From Adenanthera pavonina (lineage: Eukaryota > Streptophyta > Magnoliopsida > Fabales > Fabaceae), in NCBI GenBank assembly GCA_026686845.1, contig JAIVEN010000008.1:12802501-12866500 (forward strand): 64,000 bases of DNA. Reading direction: 5' to 3'. The notes under the pieces were generated by a model. It searched no databases, was not told where the DNA came from, and saw only the letters and a list, made by a program, of their open reading frames with translations. How positions within the stretch are numbered: the stretch's first letter is position 1; every line of letters starts with the position of its first letter. Of the stretch, positions 60,100-64,000 are shown in pieces. The position numbers and the translations under genes are program-made.

Positions 60100-62340
60100 A
60101 ATTATAAAGTTTTTCCCTTTATTTTAAAAACCTACGTGAACTATTACATCTTACATTTTTAAGTTTTTCCCATGAAAACTGCTTATTTGATGTATGAAAA
60201 TATTTTTAGAAAAACTTAAACCAATTAAAATCTTAAGATTGTACAAAATCATTCTTGTTGGTTTATAGCGCATTGTGCAGAAATTTTTAAAAAATCATAA
60301 CTAAATATATAAAAATCTTTTTCTAGTGGTTTAAGTTTCTAAAAATATGTATATCTCTAATTTTCAGGGAAAAATTAGAAATTGAAAAATGAACGTACCA
60401 ATTTGTACAGTTTATTAAACATATTACTGGTCATTTCACGTCTCTATTTTTGTCTGAAAATCTGAACCTTAATTTGGGAAATTCATTTCTCTTCATATAC
60501 AAAGCCATTTGGCACATACTTAATATCATTGGAAAGCTTTACTTGTCTACTTTCTAATCATATTTTTTTTCATACATTTATTCTATTCGTAATGGTCAAA
60601 ACATTAGTATATATTATCAGACATCAGAAATTATGTCTACTGGAACAATTTTGGTAAAACCGGAATAACTACCATTATATAGCCCCAAATATAGTCAAAC
60701 TAGTGTCATCTTATTCCTAAGACATAGATCTATCTATACATATAGACCACTAAATTTTTGGAGATATGTACCAATTTATACAGGAACCAAAAATTGACAG
60801 TACATAAACAGAATATTAACAACTTTCAGCAAGGTTCCATCATCATTATTCCTTATGCTCCACTTGCTTCCGGTTGCTATGACTTGACCCTAACATTAGT
60901 TAACTATGGGGTGAGATTGGGGAAATCTCAGTAGTCAACTTGCACATATCATCATGTCATCATAAACATATTTGAAAACATAACATACTTTTATTAATTT
61001 ATCAAAATTTCCATATTATCTAACGAAATTTCGGCAGCATAATAGCTCAATAAATGGGCATCTCGGAGCTTAGCCCTTAAAATAAAATAGCTACCAATCA
61101 TAGAAAAGCATTCATAATAATAACATGGCATCATTTACAAATCATTATAACATATTCAACATTTATAAGCAATAACATTAAGTAAGGGCAGGAGACTACC
61201 TTTGAGTTTTACTAATTTTTCTTTGAACTTTACTTTCACTTAACTTTAGATCACTTCCTTAACTTGATTGAAGCTTAAAGCATCATTAAATCTTATTCAA
61301 TAATTTAATATTATCATATAAATCTAATTCAACTATAAACTATAAACTCTTTCCTCAAAATCATATCTTAATCCAAATATAGGAGCAAGAGGGAGGAAGA
61401 AAATAATTTAAACTCTAATCAATCTTTAAACTAAACAAATAAAGAGAAAATTTAGTAGAAATCTAGAGTAGGAACTTACCTAATAAGACCCCTTCCTCCT
61501 TCTTTCTTTCTCCTTTTTCTTCCTTTTTCTCCTTTCTTTTTTTTTTCTTCCTCTTCTCCCATGGCTCCCTCTCTCCTTCTTTTTCTTCTTTCACACTCCC
61601 TCTTCTCTCACTTGCATGTGTGTGTGTGAGAAAATGGGAAAGGGGAGAGGGTATTTATAGGGAAGGCCGGTGGTTGTAGACCGTCAGATCAAGATTTAAT
61701 CCGATGGCTCACAATTATTCACACATTTAACATATCAATTACCCATTATACCCCTAGATATTTTTGGGCATGTGAGAGAGTAGGGAAGGGAAAAAATGTC
61801 AAACTTTTCCCTCCTTATTTTATGTCAAATCAAGAAAAGCGGATAGTGTACTTTTTACTTTTGCAGATAAATTTGGCTCTGCTTTGAGTACTTTTTGAAC
61901 CAGATTTTTTTATTATACTTAGTGTTCTTCCTATTTACTTTATCTAGGGGACCCATTATCTTTCATTTTTACTTTTTTATGTAAAATCCACCTATCTCAC
62001 TTACTTTTTACTATTTACCTCCTCCGGTATTTACTATTTATGTGGGACCCTATCTTTTACTGGATTTATATCTTTTTCCTTTCAAAGTCCACATAACCTG
62101 TATCACTTGTACTTTTACTTTGCACTGGGGTATCTAAAATATTATTTTCTTTGTCTTATTGTAAATAATAATTTTCCCTTTTTAAGCCTTTTTTTTATAT
62201 TTTAGTATATTTTGGGCCTTAAACTAATTTAATTAAATATCCAAACTTCCTCAATCATCATAAATTAATCCCGAACAATTAATATCATTTATAATATTAT
62301 CTAGTCATAATATTCATACATGAAAAATTGGGATGTTACA
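60100..62340 (-). mobile_element. 3' LTR of a Tekay/Del-like gypsy element
   Basis: On the minus strand the LTR starts exactly at 62340 with TGTAACATCCCAATTTTTCA, directly after a polypurine tract (AAAGGGAAAGAAA). A TATAAATA box lies at 61652-61659 (minus strand) with a GAGAG-rich leader. GAGATTTCCCCAATCTCACC near 60920 is shared with the LTR at 3009. The distal end is not resolved and is given approximately. Confidence 0.65.
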
Positions 62341-64000
62341 TTTCTTTCCCTTTAAATAAAATTTCGTCCTCGAAATTTTTATACATTAACTAAAAATTCT
62401 GGATCCTTTTGTTTTATGCTTAATTCTAGTTCCCATGTTACCTCCTCTGAGGACAAACCTTTCCAGACCACCTTCTCTAGAGGAATCTTCCTATTCCTTA
62501 ACTGCTTGACCCGATAGTCGATAATCTTTTAGGTCTGATTGATACTTTTCAACTGGGATACATGGACACATCATGAAATTGGCTTAAGTTTGGGGAAAAA
62601 GCTAATCTGTAAATTATAGGGCTGGCTTTGGAATGGATCGTAAATGGTCCATCATACTTTTGACTAAGCCCTTTGGCCTTCATTGATTGACTTACTCCAG
62701 TTGTAGAAGATACCTTGAGAAACATATGATCTCCTACTTCAAATTCTAATGACCTTCACATTTTATCGACATAACTATTTTGCCTACTTTGGGCCGATAG
62801 AAGCTTCTTTCGGATCTTCTTGATCTACTTGGAGGTCTGTTTTACCAACTCAGGACCCAAAAAGCTTCCTTTCACTTAGCTCCATCCAACATACTGAAAA
62901 CCTGCATTTCCTTCTACAAAGGGCCTCATATGGAGCTATTTATAATTTCTATATTTCTTTTTCATCTTTTTATTCATATTTGAGACATACATTTCTATTG
63001 CTTAAATACTTTTCTTTGTTTGCTATAAAACTGTTTGACATTTTATGAAGTCTCTCATACATATACATTAACTTCACTAGTCATAATTGTGCTAACTTTA
63101 TCAATTTTATAATCACCCATATAACATCTTATGGGTGTGCACATTTCTAAAGTTTTTGTGATACCTGTCCTATTTTACATCAAACTTTCAAGGGTCAAAA
63201 TAATCTTACTAGTCTTAGTATGTCTTACTTTCACCCTTTTGACATACTGAACATTCTGTTTTCCTCACACTATATCATCCAATTCATAAAACTAGTTCCT
63301 TGAATCATGGCATATTCCCACGATTCCTGGATAAACAGTGCCTTTGCTCTTATAAATTTCTATTGATATCTTTTCTCTTATTTCTACATTTTAAGAGACA
63401 CATACTTTCTTTTGAAATCTCATCAAACCATTATATTTTTGTGTTAGATTCATTTCACTTCTCCCTAATACCTTGATTCTTTAATCTCATTAGCACATTC
63501 ATCATCTTGTTGGGCTTTTTCTATCTCTTTCTAGAATTTCATTTTCACTTTTAGTCTTATGCAACTGGGGAGAGAGATCTATGCCTCTAAATCTCTTACT
63601 AACATTTGCTTCTTCATGCACATCATACTAGTTACATGAATAGCTTTTTAACTTATTGTATCGGCCATAATACTAGCTTTTCTGGATGGTACTTTTTAGC
63701 TTGATAATTATTTTTCAACAATTCCATCCATCATCCTTACCTCAAGCTCATTACTTATGATCTAATAAATGGTTGAGGCTTTTGTGGTCAAAATACTCTT
63801 TCACAGTCATACCATATAGATGATGCCTTTGTATTTATAGAGTGTAAACTATTGCTATAAATGAATAGGATAATTTTCTTTGTAAAAATTACATAAAAAC
63901 ATAGGCTACAACTCTGTCATCCTGTATCAATGCATATCCTAATCCATGCATACTAGCATTACTTTAAACCACAAAGGGCTTCTTTGGATCAGATATGTTT
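62341..64000 (-). pseudogene. decayed gypsy pol 3' region (RNase H, integrase C-terminus)
   Basis: On the minus strand, from the right edge: DPKKPFVV, SNASMHGLGYALIQDDRVVA, YGMTVKEYFDHKSLNHLLDH (RNase H). Further on come KIRKKLLSAQSRQNSYVD, LEFEVGDHMFLKVSS, KGLSQKYDGPFTI (integrase C-terminal region) and KFRGRNFI just before the LTR, a phrase common in Tekay/Del elements. Stops and frameshifts are dense, and much of the integrase core between is unrecognisable or deleted. The element continues beyond the window. Confidence 0.75.

Overview
This window is plant nuclear DNA, probably from a eudicot. It is very AT-rich, and its coding remnants belong to plant transposon families (a Ty3/gypsy chromovirus, Ty1/copia, an L1-type LINE, CACTA-like and Stowaway-like elements) plus two intron-containing ankyrin-repeat/PGG membrane-protein genes. 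I cannot name the species. No bacterial-type operon, CRISPR array, rRNA or tRNA gene is visible. I found no convincing new biological system; the interest lies in transposon nesting and in the decay of a duplicated gene family.

Layout. 0-2.5 kb: a probable last exon of an unknown host gene (70-192), then intergenic DNA. 2.5-13.3 kb: a local duplication whose left copy is split by a long LTR (3009 to about 11216), itself split by a 5632-bp chromovirus (5461-11092) with 497-bp LTRs and many nonsense codons. 13.3-17.3 kb: intergenic. 17.35-22.32 kb: a 5'-truncated LINE on the minus strand with a 14-bp target duplication; a 2510-bp solo LTR with a 5-bp duplication (AAGAA) sits inside its reverse-transcriptase active-site region. 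23.2-24.3 kb: a small CACTA-type element and a MITE.

24.5-34.8 kb: ankyrin/PGG copy 1 (minus strand), interrupted near codon 13 by an 8036-bp copia element (26696-34731, TSD CTTTC) in the same orientation. Once the insertion is removed, exons 1 and 2 are in frame, but exon 3 carries two breaks. 34.8-41.8 kb: AT-rich repeats and a minus-strand LTR fragment. 41.8-52.9 kb: two tandem copies of a noncoding segment. The second copy has gained many MITEs, one nested in another, and the first copy preserves several empty sites.

53.5-55.7 kb: ankyrin/PGG copy 2, whose three-exon model is intact except for a 2-nt deletion in exon 1. 55.8-58.8 kb: more MITEs, short tandem duplications, further partial copies of the duplicated segment and a CACTA-like end. 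58.8-64 kb: AT-rich DNA, then a long LTR and the decayed 3' pol region of a Tekay/Del-like gypsy element on the minus strand, running off the window.

The host genes are of the ACD6/ITN1 type: nine ankyrin repeats followed by a four-helix membrane domain. Such genes often form tandem clusters that evolve quickly; both copies here look like pseudogenes or sequence-variant alleles. All other coding matter is transposon-derived.
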